DNA from: Dichetophora obliterata
Taxonomy: Eukaryota; Arthropoda; Insecta; Diptera; Sciomyzidae
Reading direction: 5' to 3'
DNA: 64,000 nucleotides
Assembly: GCA_963920525.1 (NCBI GenBank)
Contig: OY986435.1
Location: forward strand, 267,186,299-267,250,298
This document shows, in pieces, positions 1 to 11,907 of the stretch; within the stretch, counting starts at the first letter, position 1; every line of letters starts with the position of its first letter. Under the pieces are notes generated by a model. The model did not search any database. It was not told the DNA's origin and was given only the letters and a program-made list of their open reading frames with translations. Made by a program: the position numbers and the translations under genes.

Positions 1-219
1 AATTATTACTCTCCAGGAAAAATAGGAAGGCTTCCATCTACAAGTGAAACATTCCCCACCGTATCTTTCTAAAGCTTAAGGGTAGTTTTGTATTTATGTT
101 GTGTCCAAACCACTTCTTTAAAAATGCATGTGGAAACTTTTACTTATTGTCAAGCAATGACAACAGAAAATATTAATATCATTGTTTCCTAGGCGTTTAT
201 TATAGAATTCGATAGTCTA

Positions 220-1329
220 CACTCAGAAAAAAGTTTATCGGAATATGAGAAAAAAGGCATCATATTAAGTGAAAAATGGTATTGACTTTGCTCCAGAGAA
301 TGCTCTTCTCTAAATGTGATCCCAAAAATTCCCTAAAAATGGCAAAAAGCTACCATGAAAATGAGAAATATTTTCTCATTAATAAAAGACACCTTCTCTT
401 TAAAAGAAAAATATTTCTTTATAATACGTTCAACAGTTTTCTTTATTGTGTAAATTTTTTTCCGCATACAGAGAAATATTTATTTAATTTTAATAAATGT
501 TTTCTTTAATTTAATAAAAAATAACACTTTAAAAAGAAAGATATATTTTCTTAACATTGATACAACATATTTCTTTATTGCGTACATTTTTCTTTAAAAC
601 ACAGAAGTATATCCGCAATTACGATTAAAAAATTATTTTTGTCAAACATTTGTTTTAACTCAGTTCTACGCAAAGTAGAAGTATTAATATCAAATTGTGA
701 TTTGGTTTTAAAAATATTAGTTAAAAATGAGTTAAGAGGTAAAATTATTTTATGGCATTGTTTTTCGGGACTCTTTATAAATATTCCAGAAGTTTATTCT
801 GAAAAACGATTTTGTAAATGCATCCAAAGAAACAGTAGTAATAAACAACATCACTTTGTGTAGCTATGTTAAGTAAAACAAAAACGTTTTGAAGGGACAA
901 TCGTCATAATATGCAGAACATGCAACACTTGCTTTTCACAACATTAATCAATTGCTCTCACGCTTTCTATTTTTTCGTACCTCATTCAATATAAGAAAAA
1001 TATATCGATTTTTGAGAAGAAAGAAGCCTTTTTAATTTTTGAGAAAGGATTTATTGTTATTGAAGAAAATATTTCGCATAGTGAATTGTTTATCAACAAT
1101 AGAGAAAATTTTTCATTTTCTATAAATGAGATTTTTTCAGTGAGAGAAAAATACTTATCATTATTAGAGACATGAAATATTTTCATTTCCCACAAGGAAG
1201 GAAATATTTCTTCGAATATGTGAAAATTTATTATAATTGAAGTAAATTTTACTTAAAATAAAGAAAATTTCTATTATCGAAAATAGAGAAAATTTTTATC
1301 ACAAAAAGATAGGTGTTTTTTTCTGAGTG
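220..1329. mobile_element. TA-flanked MITE with CACTCAGAAAAAA ends
   Basis: The left end CACTCAGAAAAAA at 220 has its reverse complement ending at 1329, and TA lies immediately outside both ends (218-219 and 1330-1331). The 1110-bp interior is AT-rich, with many short gaaaaatatttc-like motifs on both strands and no credible gene. TA duplication and CAC-type ends fit a non-autonomous Tc1/mariner-superfamily element. It interrupts a tRNA-like sequence: gatagt on the left continues as agtggtagcatgc on the right. Its ends resemble those of the element at 59162-59518. Confidence 0.7.
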
Positions 1330-1330
1330 T

Positions 1331-1387
1331 AGTGGTAGCATGCTTGACTATCGCTCAGGGGTCCCGGGTTCGAATCCTGGCCGGGCA
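1331..1387 (+). repeat. tRNA-like (SINE-type) remnant split by a MITE
   Basis: The sequence agtggtagcatgc, then ggttcgaatcc at 1367-1377 and ccgggca, looks like the D-arm, B box and 3' stem of a tRNA. The 5' part lies across the MITE, around 205-217. The expected acceptor-stem partner of ccgggca is not present there, so it is read as a pseudo-tRNA or SINE head and not a working tRNA gene. Confidence 0.45.
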
Positions 1388-1731
1388 TTTTCATAAAAAG
1401 GGATAGCAATGTTTCCACATTAATTTTTAGAACAGGGGAGAGGACTGCTTCCAGTTCACTTTTTAAGACAGCGGAGAGTAATGTTTCCCTTTAATGACAT
1501 GATATGCGAAAAAGAAATGGATTGCCCAACGGAAGAGAATGCTTCCTACATTCCATGGAATGTTTCCTGTTTATGTCCGCGAATGTTTCCATTTCCTGGA
1601 GGGTAAGAATACTTTTACTTCTGTTGTATATTTGTAATAATGTGTTTTTTCGAAGTGCTCTTGTACTGGAAAATCTTCTGATGAGCTTTTACTACTTGAA
1701 GAATGATTTGCTTTTCGTCCTCCGACAAAGT
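1388..1731. other. Noncoding, nothing recognised
   Basis: The stretch contains several near-copies of gaatgtttcc/aatgtttccac and no conserved protein. It may be the tail of the tRNA-like unit before it. Confidence 0.4.
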
Positions 1732-1733
1732 TA

Positions 1734-2494
1734 CCCAGCAAACATTTAAACTCTTTTAAGACACTTTTTAGACTCTTATTTATTAGGCTTCATCCACATT
1801 ATGCGCTCAAAAAATACTCTTTTTTGATTTTTTTTTCCTAGATCACGGGCACTCCAATATGACTCCTTTTAGTGATTCTTTTATGATGCCAGAAAAAGAT
1901 TCTTTTATGACTCTAATTAAACACTCTTTTAAGACTCATATTAAAATTTTAAGACTATTAAGTCTATTTTAAGACTCTTTTATGATTCATAACAAAGACT
2001 TTTTATGACCATTATACTCCTTCATAAAAATAGTATAGACTCTTTTATAACTTAAATAATTATTCTTTATAACACTTTCAAAATAAAGGTTTAAAAGATT
2101 TTTTTCATACCTTATATGTAGATAATTGCTTTCTAATCTTTGTTTTTTTATGACTCCTTTTTATGAACACTCATAAAACACGCATAAAAGTGATTCTTTT
2201 ATGACTCCTTTTTATGAACACTCATAAAACATGCATAAAAAAGATTATTTTAAGAGTCCCTTTTATGAACACTCATAAAACATGCATAAAAAAGATTCTT
2301 GTTTGAGTCATTTTTTGAGCACTCATAAAACACGCATACAATGTATTCTTTTATGACTCCTTCTTATAAACACTCATAAAAAACGCATAAAAAGTATTAT
2401 TTTATGACTCATTTTTATGAATACTCATAAGTCTCTCACATAAATGACGCATTTTAAAGTCATATTTTTGAGGGCTCATAAAATGTTTGCTGGG
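1734..2494. mobile_element. TA-flanked element with minisatellite core
   Basis: The ends CCCAGCAAACATTT (1734) and AAATGTTTGCTGGG (to 2494) are inverted copies flanked by TA on each side (1732-1733, 2495-2496). The inside is a degenerate tandem array built from ttttatgactcctttttatg, aacactcataaaac and gcataaaa, with a period of roughly 55-60 bases. It is clearest at 2140-2440, where I count about five units. A MITE with an expanded internal minisatellite explains both the ends and the core. Confidence 0.7.
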
Positions 2495-2528
2495 TAGTTT
2501 CTCATTGAATTACCTGTTTTATATTAGG

Positions 2529-2667
2529 CAAGACTTGAAAGCAAGTTTTCTTAGTACAAAAACTTGCCAGTACAGATCAAGTGTACTCTTTCCCCTTCGT
2601 CACCAAAAAATCACGTAAACTCACCACGATTTGTCCCACGAACTAAAATTCTTGCTTTCAAGTCTTG
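2529..2667. mobile_element. Small MITE, 17-bp terminal inverted repeats
   Basis: CAAGACTTGAAAGCAAG at 2529-2545 is repeated exactly in inverted orientation at 2651-2667. The 139-bp unit is noncoding. I could not resolve a target duplication. Confidence 0.6.
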
Positions 2668-3269
2668 AACAATGTAAAAAGGGTAGCTTCGGTCATGAGA
2701 TTGATGACCCTCTCTGCAGAGCCATTAACGGCTGAAATATTTCTGACGGTTTCTTCAGCTCCCAAAAATGTTCTTTATTGGTCCATAGGCTAGGATCGAT
2801 TTGCAAGAAACTGAGGTTGTCCGCCTCACCCAAATTTTTGTCTAAACACAAAGAGTTGAAAAACAAGTAAGTGCTTGCAGTGACGAAGTTTTCTATTTTT
2901 AATTCAGCTAAACTACTACAGCAAATTCACATTTATCAAAAAAGTACACTCATATAATCTATACTTATATATTTACAAGGAGACTCACGTATATTAGTCA
3001 CCTCAGAGCTAGAGAACGGTAGGCTCTATTTCTATATTTTTTTGATATTGGGTAGCTATGGCACCCATTTAAAAGTTAAGCTATATAAATGTGCTAATTA
3101 TTATTTAAATAATTAATTAAATCTGAAAGAGCATAACCATACAATTTCTGTATTCTTTTTCTCAGTGAGAAAAAAAGCTCTCCCTTTTTAAGCTCTATTT
3201 GAGCAATATAAAGGTTGCGTGCCACGCTTAACAAGATGTGCGCAAAGCTAAAATTGAAAAATTGGTTGT
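2668..3269. other. Noncoding, nothing recognised
   Basis: AT-rich with no domain, RNA gene or clear repeat boundary. A 79-codon open frame on the - strand at 3094-3333 has no recognisable content and runs into the tandem duplication. Confidence 0.4.
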
Positions 3270-3857
3270 GGTGAAAATTTTTTCTATTTCGCTGCGAGAC
3301 AAAAGCTCTTTTTTCAAGCTTTTTTAAAAGCACGATAAAAAAAAGTCAACAAGACACGCAAAAAAAAAAGACAGCAACATGTATTGGGTGCGGTACCAAT
3401 GCTACCGCCTTTTTGAATGTGAAAATACCGCCAGTTTTATAAAAACACTGACAAAATTTAGCTAGAGCAATTTTACAGCTTAAAGTACTTGAAACAAAAC
3501 ACAAAGGGTCAACTTTTGGATCAGAAGAGATGAATGTCCGCTGTGATGAATGATCCGTTGCGTTGAAAAAATTTTTCTATTTCGCTGCGAGACAAAGGCT
3601 CTTTTTTCAATCTATTTTTGAGAAAAATAAGTCAACAATATACGCAAAAGAGAGACAGCAACATGTTTTGTGTACGGTACTAATGCTGCCACCTTCTTGA
3701 ATGGAAAATACCAGCACTTTTATAAAAAACCGTCAAAAATTATCTAGAGCTGTAAACTTGCTCAAGGAACTTTAAACAAAAAACATACAAATTTTTAACA
3801 ATAACACAGGCTTACAAATAAGTGTCAACTTTTGAACCAGAGAAGATGAATGTCCGT
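3270..3857. repeat. Tandem duplication, unit about 293 bp
   Basis: The segment beginning tttctatttcgctgcgagac at 3281 recurs at 3574 and stays alignable to agatgaatgtccg (ending about 3540 and 3857). Copies have diverged by substitutions and small indels. No protein is conserved across the copies. Confidence 0.75.
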
Positions 3858-3865
3858 AGGCAGTT

Positions 3866-4296
3866 TCAGGTCAAGTTTTGGAGAAATAGGCAAAAATGGG
3901 AAAAAAATTTTTTTTACCGTTAGTCGGACTATATCTTTTTAAAGCATTGGAATGATAAAATAATTCTTAAACCATCAATTGCATTGGCAAACAGTAATAT
4001 GTTTACTAAAATTTCAAAGTTTGTCTATCCGACAGAAAACAAGTTTTTGAAACCTTGAAAGATAAAATAAGTAACACGGGTGTAAATCTGCATTAAATGT
4101 GAAATTTTGAAAGTCAATATTTTCCAAACTACAAAATATAATGAATTTGAGTAAACAGTAATGGCAACGTCTAATATTACTTGGTCAAGACCTTAAAAGG
4201 CGATTGAAATTGGCCTATGCGTTAAAAAGATATGGTCCAATTAACAGAAAAAGAACCGTATGCATATTTTTGCCTACATCTAAAAACTTGACCTGA
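3866..4296. mobile_element. Foldback MITE with TCAGGTCAAGTTTT ends
   Basis: TCAGGTCAAGTTTT at 3866 is mirrored by AAAACTTGACCTGA ending at 4296. The similarity continues inward (ggcaaaaat against atttttgcc, atatctttttaa against gttaaaaagatat), giving arms of at least 80 bases in a 431-bp unit. No clear target duplication was found. Confidence 0.65.
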
Positions 4297-4487
4297 TAGA
4301 AAACGGACTTTAAGTAAGCGCATGAAAATACATATATATAGACGTACTTTCGTCGATTGCATTTAAAACATTCACCTGCACAGTCACGAAATCACCATTC
4401 AATCAAAGAATGACGCTGATCAAGAATATAAATGCACTTTTATACCGGTCTTGCCTTCTTTTGTGCGCTAGAAACGTTTTCACAATA

Positions 4488-4928
4488 GGGCTATTCCCGA
4501 TTACGGGCAAATAGCGTGGCATCGTGGCATTTGCAAAATATGATGGCAAATATTTTCAACACAACAACAAAATGTACAGATTTGCATTTGCCCGACTGTG
4601 TCAAATTTGCAACACTAAAATCGCATTGCATACAGTCGAGCATGGGCAAAACTTATTTGCCAATCAATCAGCTGTCACATTTTAACCAAACGCCGCTTAT
4701 AAAACAAAATTAACAGACTCTAATATGGAACTCACTTTGATAAATAATACACTTTGATAAATAATAATGAAAAACACCACAAATACTGTTCGTGTTGTTT
4801 TTTTTTCCCCCAAAACAGCTGTGAGTTTTGTTTGCAACAGTGTTCTAAAAAGTGTGCTCACAGTTGATGGCAAATATTTGGTAGGGCATACATTTGCAAA
4901 GCTATTTGCCCGTAACTGGGAATAGCCC
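4488..4928. mobile_element. TA-flanked MITE with GGGCTATTCCC ends
   Basis: GGGCTATTCCCGATTACGGG at 4488 pairs with an inverted copy ending at 4928, and TA flanks both ends. The 441-bp interior repeats gatggcaaatatt near both ends. A 65-codon open frame inside has no recognised content. Confidence 0.7.
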
Positions 4929-4930
4929 TA

Positions 4931-7820
4931 ATATACTTTGACCTCTTCAGAGGTAGGGTATTTACAGATTCGGCATCGCGCATTAAAAAACAAACAAACG
5001 AAACAGCAAGCAACTAAAAACTGCTACAAAGAAGTATAGACAGCTACTGAAACTTTGTTTCTTTCCTTTTGTTTTTAAACTCGAAAAATTCTCTTTAAGC
5101 GCGTCATATATTTTTTTACGTATAAAAGATATTTTTAAAGTCTTAGAGTTTATCAGTGAGAACAATGGGAGAAAATTGTTAGACCAGGTAGGTACAGGAT
5201 ATTTAAAATTTTTTCATTATTTTAGTTAGCTGGTGTCAAGTCTGTCATCACGATACACCTGAAGAGGTGAGGGTATATAAAATTTTTTAAAACGTTTGTA
5301 GGCGTGGTCTGTATAGAAACGTATTCTTGATAAGATTCATTCCCTGAGTGTAAAGTGGTTTCGCGATTGCGCATTTGATTGTTTTAATTCAAATGAATTT
5401 TATATTAATATATCAGATTATGCATGCAGAACTATTTACAGACAAATTTCGTATAGTTTTAGAGCTTATTGCTTTACTTCATAAGTCATATATCAATCAG
5501 ATCTGGTAATGATACATAGAAAGAATCAAAACTGGCAGCCATTTTTTAAAATTGAGTTGGAAAGAGAACCTACAGTTATAAAACAGTATAGTTATCTGTC
5601 CTTATTTCTTCGCTGTAAAGTTATTCTGCTTTAGTTAATATTTCAAAATATCTAATATTGTGAACTCTTTTTTAACAAAAGTATTTTTGTTGCAAAAATA
5701 TTGTTAAACTAAAACATTCTTTGTACAAGTGAGAAGCTTTCATTACATTAGAAAATCCTGCACCCTTACGAAAAAGTAACAGTAGAACTTTATACTGTCA
5801 GCATTAGTAAGCTGAGACAAATCGTGCGAGATAGAACAAATTGAGGCGAATGAATTCGCCGGTTTTTTGAATTTGTTGAAAATGTTGTTGTGAATTATTC
5901 TTTTGATGCTTTTGTGTTTTGTGTTTTTAAGTTCCTAATATATTAGAACATAATTTTACTTTTTAATTAATGGCTTAAATAAGTACTTAAATTCGCACTT
6001 AAATAAATCAAGTGCGAAAAAGCTGAAAATAATTAAAGCTTTTATAAGGGTTTCATTCTACAATTCATAAAATAAAAAAAAAAATGCGAAGGTGAATAAA
6101 ATATTTCTTTGCTTTTTTAAATTCAACGTTGTTTGAACTTTGCTTTGTTCAAAACTTCAGTGATGGTCGTTTGCGTGGCTAGACTAGGAACAGAAACTCA
6201 AAATTGTCAACCAGCTGACAGCGCTGCTGAATTGCGAATAAGGGTTTGTGTCTACACTTCACAAAATACATAGCTGAGCTTTTTTTAAGTAACCGAGAAG
6301 TTCATAAGTGTTGCCAAATTTTCACCAAAAAGGTGAAAAAGTGCTTTTTACTCAAAAATGCACCAGATTTATTAGAATTTTAAATTATTTTTACAAATTT
6401 ATTTTTAAAATTTATTTATTTTTTTTAAAAGCTAAATTAAACTCTAAACCTAACAATAGTAATAATTGTCAATTGTTTTATTTTTTGAATTGATCCCTCC
6501 GAAACTAAAAAAAAACACAAAAAGTTCATTAGGCACAAAACCTCATGTTTCTTGCGCCAAAATTTTCAAAATGCACTAAATCTGGTGGAAAATGCACCAG
6601 GTTGGCGATAGTGTGAACAATGCGAAAATTGCTCAAATATTTATTTAAAATATACAATTCTCCTGAAGATTTTCGAAAAAGTTAGAAAACAAAATAATTT
6701 GAAAAATATAATAATTCAAAACGAAAACAGAATTTTTTCTAATAATTTATTATATTGCAGGCCTAGAACCAAAACAACATATACAACTTCGGTAAAAAAT
6801 AGCAGTAAGCGTTAATACAAACAAATTAAAATTTAAAGAGTTTTTAAGAAAAATCAGTTCATGAATTTATTTTCAAAATATCGAGCCATAGCCGTAAAAC
6901 AAGTGTAACCAACAAAAACAAAATTTTACAGGAGAAGCAATTTTCTAGCTTTGTCTACAGAAGCAGTGCACGTAAACTCAATTTTTGTGATCCGTATCAG
7001 AATTTGATATTTTAAAGGTTTTGTGAAAACAATATTGAACGGGTTAATTGAATGGGTTAATCTTTTCTCATTTCTCCAAATCCACTTAATTGAGCTTTCA
7101 GACAAAGGAAATTTGATGACCATCGATTTGAAAATGGCAGAGATGTTAGCTTGCAAATTAAAAAATTGAAATTTTAATCGTTTTTTTCTCATCCTAATTC
7201 ACAAGAAAATGTGTTAAATATGATAAAATCTGTAGTTTTCAAGATATCGCAATATTTTTGATGTCATAATAACGAAAATTTTCAATATACTAAATATACG
7301 TACAAAAAATTTTCGAAAAATTATTCGTTTACCGTTATTTTTATTAATTAGCGACTTTTTTGTGGGAAAAATGCGTTGTACTGAGAAAATCTTTAGTTTT
7401 CGAGATATAGCCAGAAGTTTCATGTAATAATAATGGAAATTTTTGAAAACTTAAGAAGAATCTAAGTTAAATAAGTTAGAATCTAAGCAAACTTAGTTTA
7501 GAATCTAAGTTAAAAAATTACATTTTGGAAAATTTAATTCACAAATTTAAAAAATGTTTTACCAATATTTTTTATAATCCTGTTATGAAGGCCTTATTAA
7601 AAAATCAAAATACAGCAAAAGCCAAGCAACTTTATGTCACCATAACAATGACTGTAAGATGGTAATTCAAATTAAATAAAGTAAATAATTTTTTAATATT
7701 AATATCATTTTTTTAATTACTAAGCAAACTCAAATATTTTATATTTTGCATTTGAAGATAAAAAAAAAATAATTTAATTTTAAGATTTCAAATTTTTGCA
7801 TGGTATGTAATATTTTTATC
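4931..7820. other. Long AT-rich noncoding stretch
   Basis: No gene, RNA or complete mobile element could be supported. A weak inverted relation exists between about 6307 (ttgccaaattttcacc) and 6613 (accaggttggcga), suggesting an old MITE. Phrases such as gtagttttcaagatat at 7230 and tagttttcgagatata at 7392 recur, as in decayed repeats. Confidence 0.4.
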
Positions 7821-7847
7821 GCAGGCGAAGCAGCGGGTATTTGCTAG
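7821..7847 (+). mobile_element. Possible Helitron 3' end
   Basis: The sequence gcaggcgaagcagcgggta, then tttg and ctag followed by t, resembles a Helitron terminus: a GC-rich hairpin-forming stretch a few bases before CTAG, inserted before a host T. The hairpin is imperfect and no 5' TC end was identified, so this is a suggestion only. Confidence 0.35.
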
Positions 7848-7849
7848 TA

Positions 7850-9190
7850 AATCATATTTCGCTTAAATATTAATCGATTTGCAAACTGTTTTCTGCAAAT
7901 ATTATCTACAGACTTCACAATTGAAGTGTTTAATTTGTAAAAGAACATCATTATCTACCAGATTGAGAGATTTGAAATAATAACTGAGAGAAAAAAATCG
8001 ACTACAATCGCTTTTTTTTATTTGCTCCTAGTGACCGAAAAATCAATTTCATGACACATCTGAGTTCGGAATCGGATTCAGCGACCAATTTTACATGGGG
8101 ATAGAAGTTTGTTGTAATATTCGTGTAGCTTTAATGCCAGTATGAAAATGAATAGATTCAAATTATCTCCGAGCCCAAAAAGCACATTCAGTTTATGAAA
8201 AGTGTGGTATTTTTTGGGCGTTTTACTATTTTTATGCAAGCATCTTTCATATTCAAAGGGGGGGGGGGGGGGTGGCACGGCGAATCAGAAAAACTTTAGT
8301 AAAATCCATATTAATGTGAATGTATCTAATGGACATATACAAATCTTTGATCCAATCGAATTGTTGTTGTTATATTGTGCAATCAATTTCGCAGCTAGAT
8401 GGCGTTATAGACACACGCAAATCGAATTCTCGGTAAATTTTTCGATGAATTAAACATATATAAACCAAAACTTAGCAATCATGTATTTTTTCAGATTGAA
8501 TCAAAACTTACATTCTTGCAGCAGCAAGTGGACAGAATGAGTGAAATAGTAGGTAAGGGGAGGGCGGGGCTCGAAAAATAGAGAATTTCATTAAAGAAAA
8601 TTAGTTTTATTAATATCGATAGTCATTGGTATGAAAAAATATTTTAAGCCATTATTTTTGATTGGAAAGAGATATTAAGGTATTATTTTTTCATAATTTC
8701 ACATAAAGAGTAAATTAAAAAAACTGAATTATTCAAAGATTTTCACTTTTTTGAGTAAATTTTACTTGAAAGTGGGTGGCGGAAAAATACATCTTTTTTA
8801 TATACCCCCACGCCTATAAAAATGCGTAAGGGGTATATTAACTTTGTCCATCCGTATGTAACGGCGATAAAAAGGCATGCCAGGTAAAGAAAAGTACATA
8901 TCGGTGATTCCATGTCAAATCGCCCACGTTTCTGACATCACCATTTTTAAAAATTATTAAACTCTCTAGGTGGATAGTTCTCCTGAACGGTATTATATCT
9001 GCGTACTTTTTTTTTGGATTTCAAATTTTGTTTTAAAGATATACACTGAGAAATATATAAAAAACCTTAAAAAATACAATTATTGCTTGCATTCAAATAG
9101 CTGTAATTTTGAAACCGTCAGTTGTACAGAAAAAATGTGCACATATATTTTAAAGATCTTGAATTTGTCTTTTTGGTGGTGTATTTTTTT
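7850..9190. other. Noncoding with G15 run and repeat fragments
   Basis: There is a run of 15 G at 8258-8272. A phrase ggggtatattaactttgtc near 8830 also occurs near 48280, so it belongs to a dispersed repeat. The rest shows nothing. Open frames here are AT-rich with no recognised content. Confidence 0.45.
8901..8930. repeat. Solo end related to the 35491-37215 transposon
   Basis: Sequence tcggtgattccatgtcaaat at 8901 closely matches the terminal repeat of the element at 35491 (cggtcattccatgtcaaatc). No matching opposite end was found nearby, so this looks like a truncated or rearranged relative. Confidence 0.5.
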
Positions 9191-9236
9191 GCAGCATTTT
9201 TATGAAATGTTTTTTTCTTTTAACCTGAAATTTTCA

Positions 9237-11330
9237 GTCACTCGTTTGGCTCAAAAAAAAAAGATGAGTTAATAATTTGATAACTAATATTATTTTTCTT
9301 GAATTATAACACAGTGTGCCAAAACCATAAATAAACAAGCACATCCAAACTTTATAAAATTCTTAAAGAAGGCCATGTTGAAATCCTCTATGTATTTTAC
9401 GTAGACCCCTGCCGCGATGGCTTAATTCTACGGTGCTCCAAAGCTTGGGACAAATATGAAGCGTCGGCCAACGCCCCTTCGGAATTCAAAATTCAAAATT
9501 CCCCTAATTCCATAGCACTTACCAACATTGAATTGTCAGATTGACTATATTCATGACCGTGATACATTCAGCCACTTAAATTTGAACATGACTAGGTTAT
9601 TTAAATAGCCCTGGGTCATATCGGTATCAATATCGATAATATAACCCTTACTTTTTGGCACGCAACTTCGTCATCATGATCAAATGGGGAGCAATGACAC
9701 GAAAAACTAGGAAGCGAGCATACTATGGCCTGTCGCGTATGTCATCAGGTTCCTCAATCATTTGTGGACACAACTCAGACTATTTAGGTTTCCCCGACGC
9801 CTGTTCTCAAATTCTTAAGGTAACAGTAAATTGATCCGGTAGTTGCTTACCTTTCTAACATTAACTGTTTGAAATAAAGAGAGTTTAATCTACCATCATT
9901 CTCTTAGTAATTTAAGGGAGTTACCAACCCGAGTTCAACTTAAGTATAACTCACGCCGACCTTCCTGGTCTAACCACTGCCAGAGCGTATGAAACCCCGA
10001 AGGACCATGCCCACGGCAGCCAATACCCGAGCTCAAGGTTCCACCACACAAGGCTCTTCAACATCCCGTCAACAGACCAAAAGTTCTTAGAACAGTTATA
10101 TTTGACTGTAACACCTTCAGCCACTAGAATTGTACAAGGTCTGCAGAACAACGATAGATCAGGTCTCCTTATCATTCATGGATGACTGCCCCCGCTCTTC
10201 AAGTTATGTTGGATTGATCGTCCATCGAAAGCATATAACAATAACAATGTTAAGATAGCTTAATATCAAAACCATGCTTTCTCCAAGATTTGGCGCCAAC
10301 AACCAAAGTTCAAGGTAAACCTTTTCATTTTACAGATATCAGATGAACATTTAAGAGCCGTGCCTCAAGAATGAACTCATTTTGAGATCAATTTATGGGC
10401 CGTGCCCCATGAATTGTCCACCTAACAAAAAACCATCACCCCTTTATCCTGACTTTGGACAGGCAAATACCCCTAAAGGCATTTGGCGGGTTAGGATATG
10501 TTGAGTCCATCGCACTTGATTTGACCTCTCAAGGTCATCACAATTTTTTTCAACTTATTTTTAAAGTTGAAGTGTTCGAATTTTGTTGTGCCGACATTAA
10601 ATGCATTTTTGCAGTAATTTGGACTATTGGAAATGAAAAATAAAATGCACTTTTTTCAATAGAATTTGACGTAAAATAAGGCTATGCAAAAAGATGAAAA
10701 AGGAGCATTTGTATGGTAGCAAACATTAATTACATAGGAATCAGTTTTTGACAAAAAAAAAAAAAAACGTTCAAATTGCCGCCATTTAGCAAATTCTTAA
10801 CTGATTTCGATGTTCCTAAGTTAAAAGGAAGGACATTTTACGTGCAATTAATTTTTGTGAAAATTCAATTGGCATAAGTGGAATATTATTTAATTAAAAT
10901 TTATAGAAACACCATTTTTTTAAGTTAAAAAAAGTACAAGAAATTGCTTTGCTAGACGCTTCATTTTGTATTTTAACGAATATCTTTTTATATCGCCTTA
11001 TTTTACGTGAAATTTTATTGAAAAAAAAATATAATTTATTTTTCATTTGCAATAGGTCAAATGGCTGTAAAATGCATTTAATGTCTGCACAACAAAATTC
11101 AAACACTTCAACTTTAAAAATAAGTTGAAAAAAAAAATTGTGATGACCTTGACAGGTCAAATCAAGTGCGATGGACTCTCAACATGTTCTTCTTTAAGAA
11201 TTTCTATAAAGTTTGGATGCTTGTTTATTTAGGGTTTTCGTACACTATATTTCGTACACTGTAGTTCAAGAAAAATAATATTAGTTATCTAATTATTAGC
11301 TCGGATTTTTTTTTGAGCGCGAGTGTATTA
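9237..11330. mobile_element. Large palindromic (foldback) element
   Basis: Two long arms are inverted copies of each other. The left arm is 9237-9381 plus 10505-10700. The right arm is about 10980-11330. Matched blocks include taactaatattatttttcttgaa (9282/11275), aaacaagca..tccaaactttata (9332/11200), tccatcgcacttgatttgacc (10507/11155) and acgtaaaataaggc (10670/10995). The centre is AT-rich and noncoding. Removing the 1116-bp insertion in the left arm leaves a palindrome of roughly 950 bp. Confidence 0.75.
9382..10497. mobile_element. 1.1-kb insertion in the palindrome, possible solo LTR
   Basis: ATGTTGA lies directly before (9375-9381) and after (10498-10504) this segment. The undisturbed right arm of the palindrome has the motif once, so the segment is an insertion with a duplication of up to 7 bp. 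It is less AT-rich than its surroundings, has no long open frame and contains AATAAA near 9873. A solo LTR is possible, but the usual TG...CA ends are not clear, so its class is uncertain. Confidence 0.6.
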
Positions 11331-11729
11331 GTTTTTGTGGAATTTAGTTAGATTTTACTGATTTCATAAATTCACTTTGCTTGAGAGGTAGGTGTGGTTT
11401 TCATTTGGTATTTACAAATTTCATACTTCATTTTTGAATTTTTAATTTAATTTTTTTATTTTATTTATTTATTTAAAGTTTTTTCTAAATGACCTTGTTA
11501 TTTATTATGTGTTTGCTATTTTAAACTATCAAACAACTAGAATTTGTATTTAAAATCAAGAATGATTTAAACTATGAAACATTTAGAATTTGTATTTAAA
11601 TCATATAAAATCAACATTTATTTATTTATTTTAAATATTGTACGCTTTATTTATTTTATATTTATATATATTTACGTACGATAGACGTACGTGGTTAAAT
11701 CGACTCAAGAGGTGATGAATATACTCTTA

Positions 11730-11904
11730 GGTTGCAAACAGAGTGAACGCCGAAGCGGATACTCAGGCAGATAGGAGCAGGCAAACTATGTGAACAAGTG
11801 AGATAAAAGCTAGCTTGACTTTATTTCTATCTCGTTTCTTCACACGTTATTGCCTGCGCTTGTCTGCCTGCCTGTCTGAATCGGCGTTCACTCTGTCTGC
11901 AACC
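11730..11904. mobile_element. Palindromic MITE flanked by TTA
   Basis: GGTTGCAAACAGAGTGAACG at 11730 pairs with an inverted copy ending at 11904 (one mismatch over 20 bases), and the arms continue through caggcag and gagata blocks. TTA lies outside both ends (11727-11729, 11905-11907). The 3-bp TTA duplication is typical of PIF/Harbinger-type elements. Confidence 0.75.
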
Positions 11905-11907
11905 TTA

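Noticed and set aside
1800..2470. CRISPR-like array
   Set aside because: Units are contiguous and degenerate with no unique spacers, within a MITE in a eukaryotic genome.
8078..8453. Frames containing poly-Gly or poly-Pro
   Set aside because: They arise from translation of the G15 run at 8258-8272.
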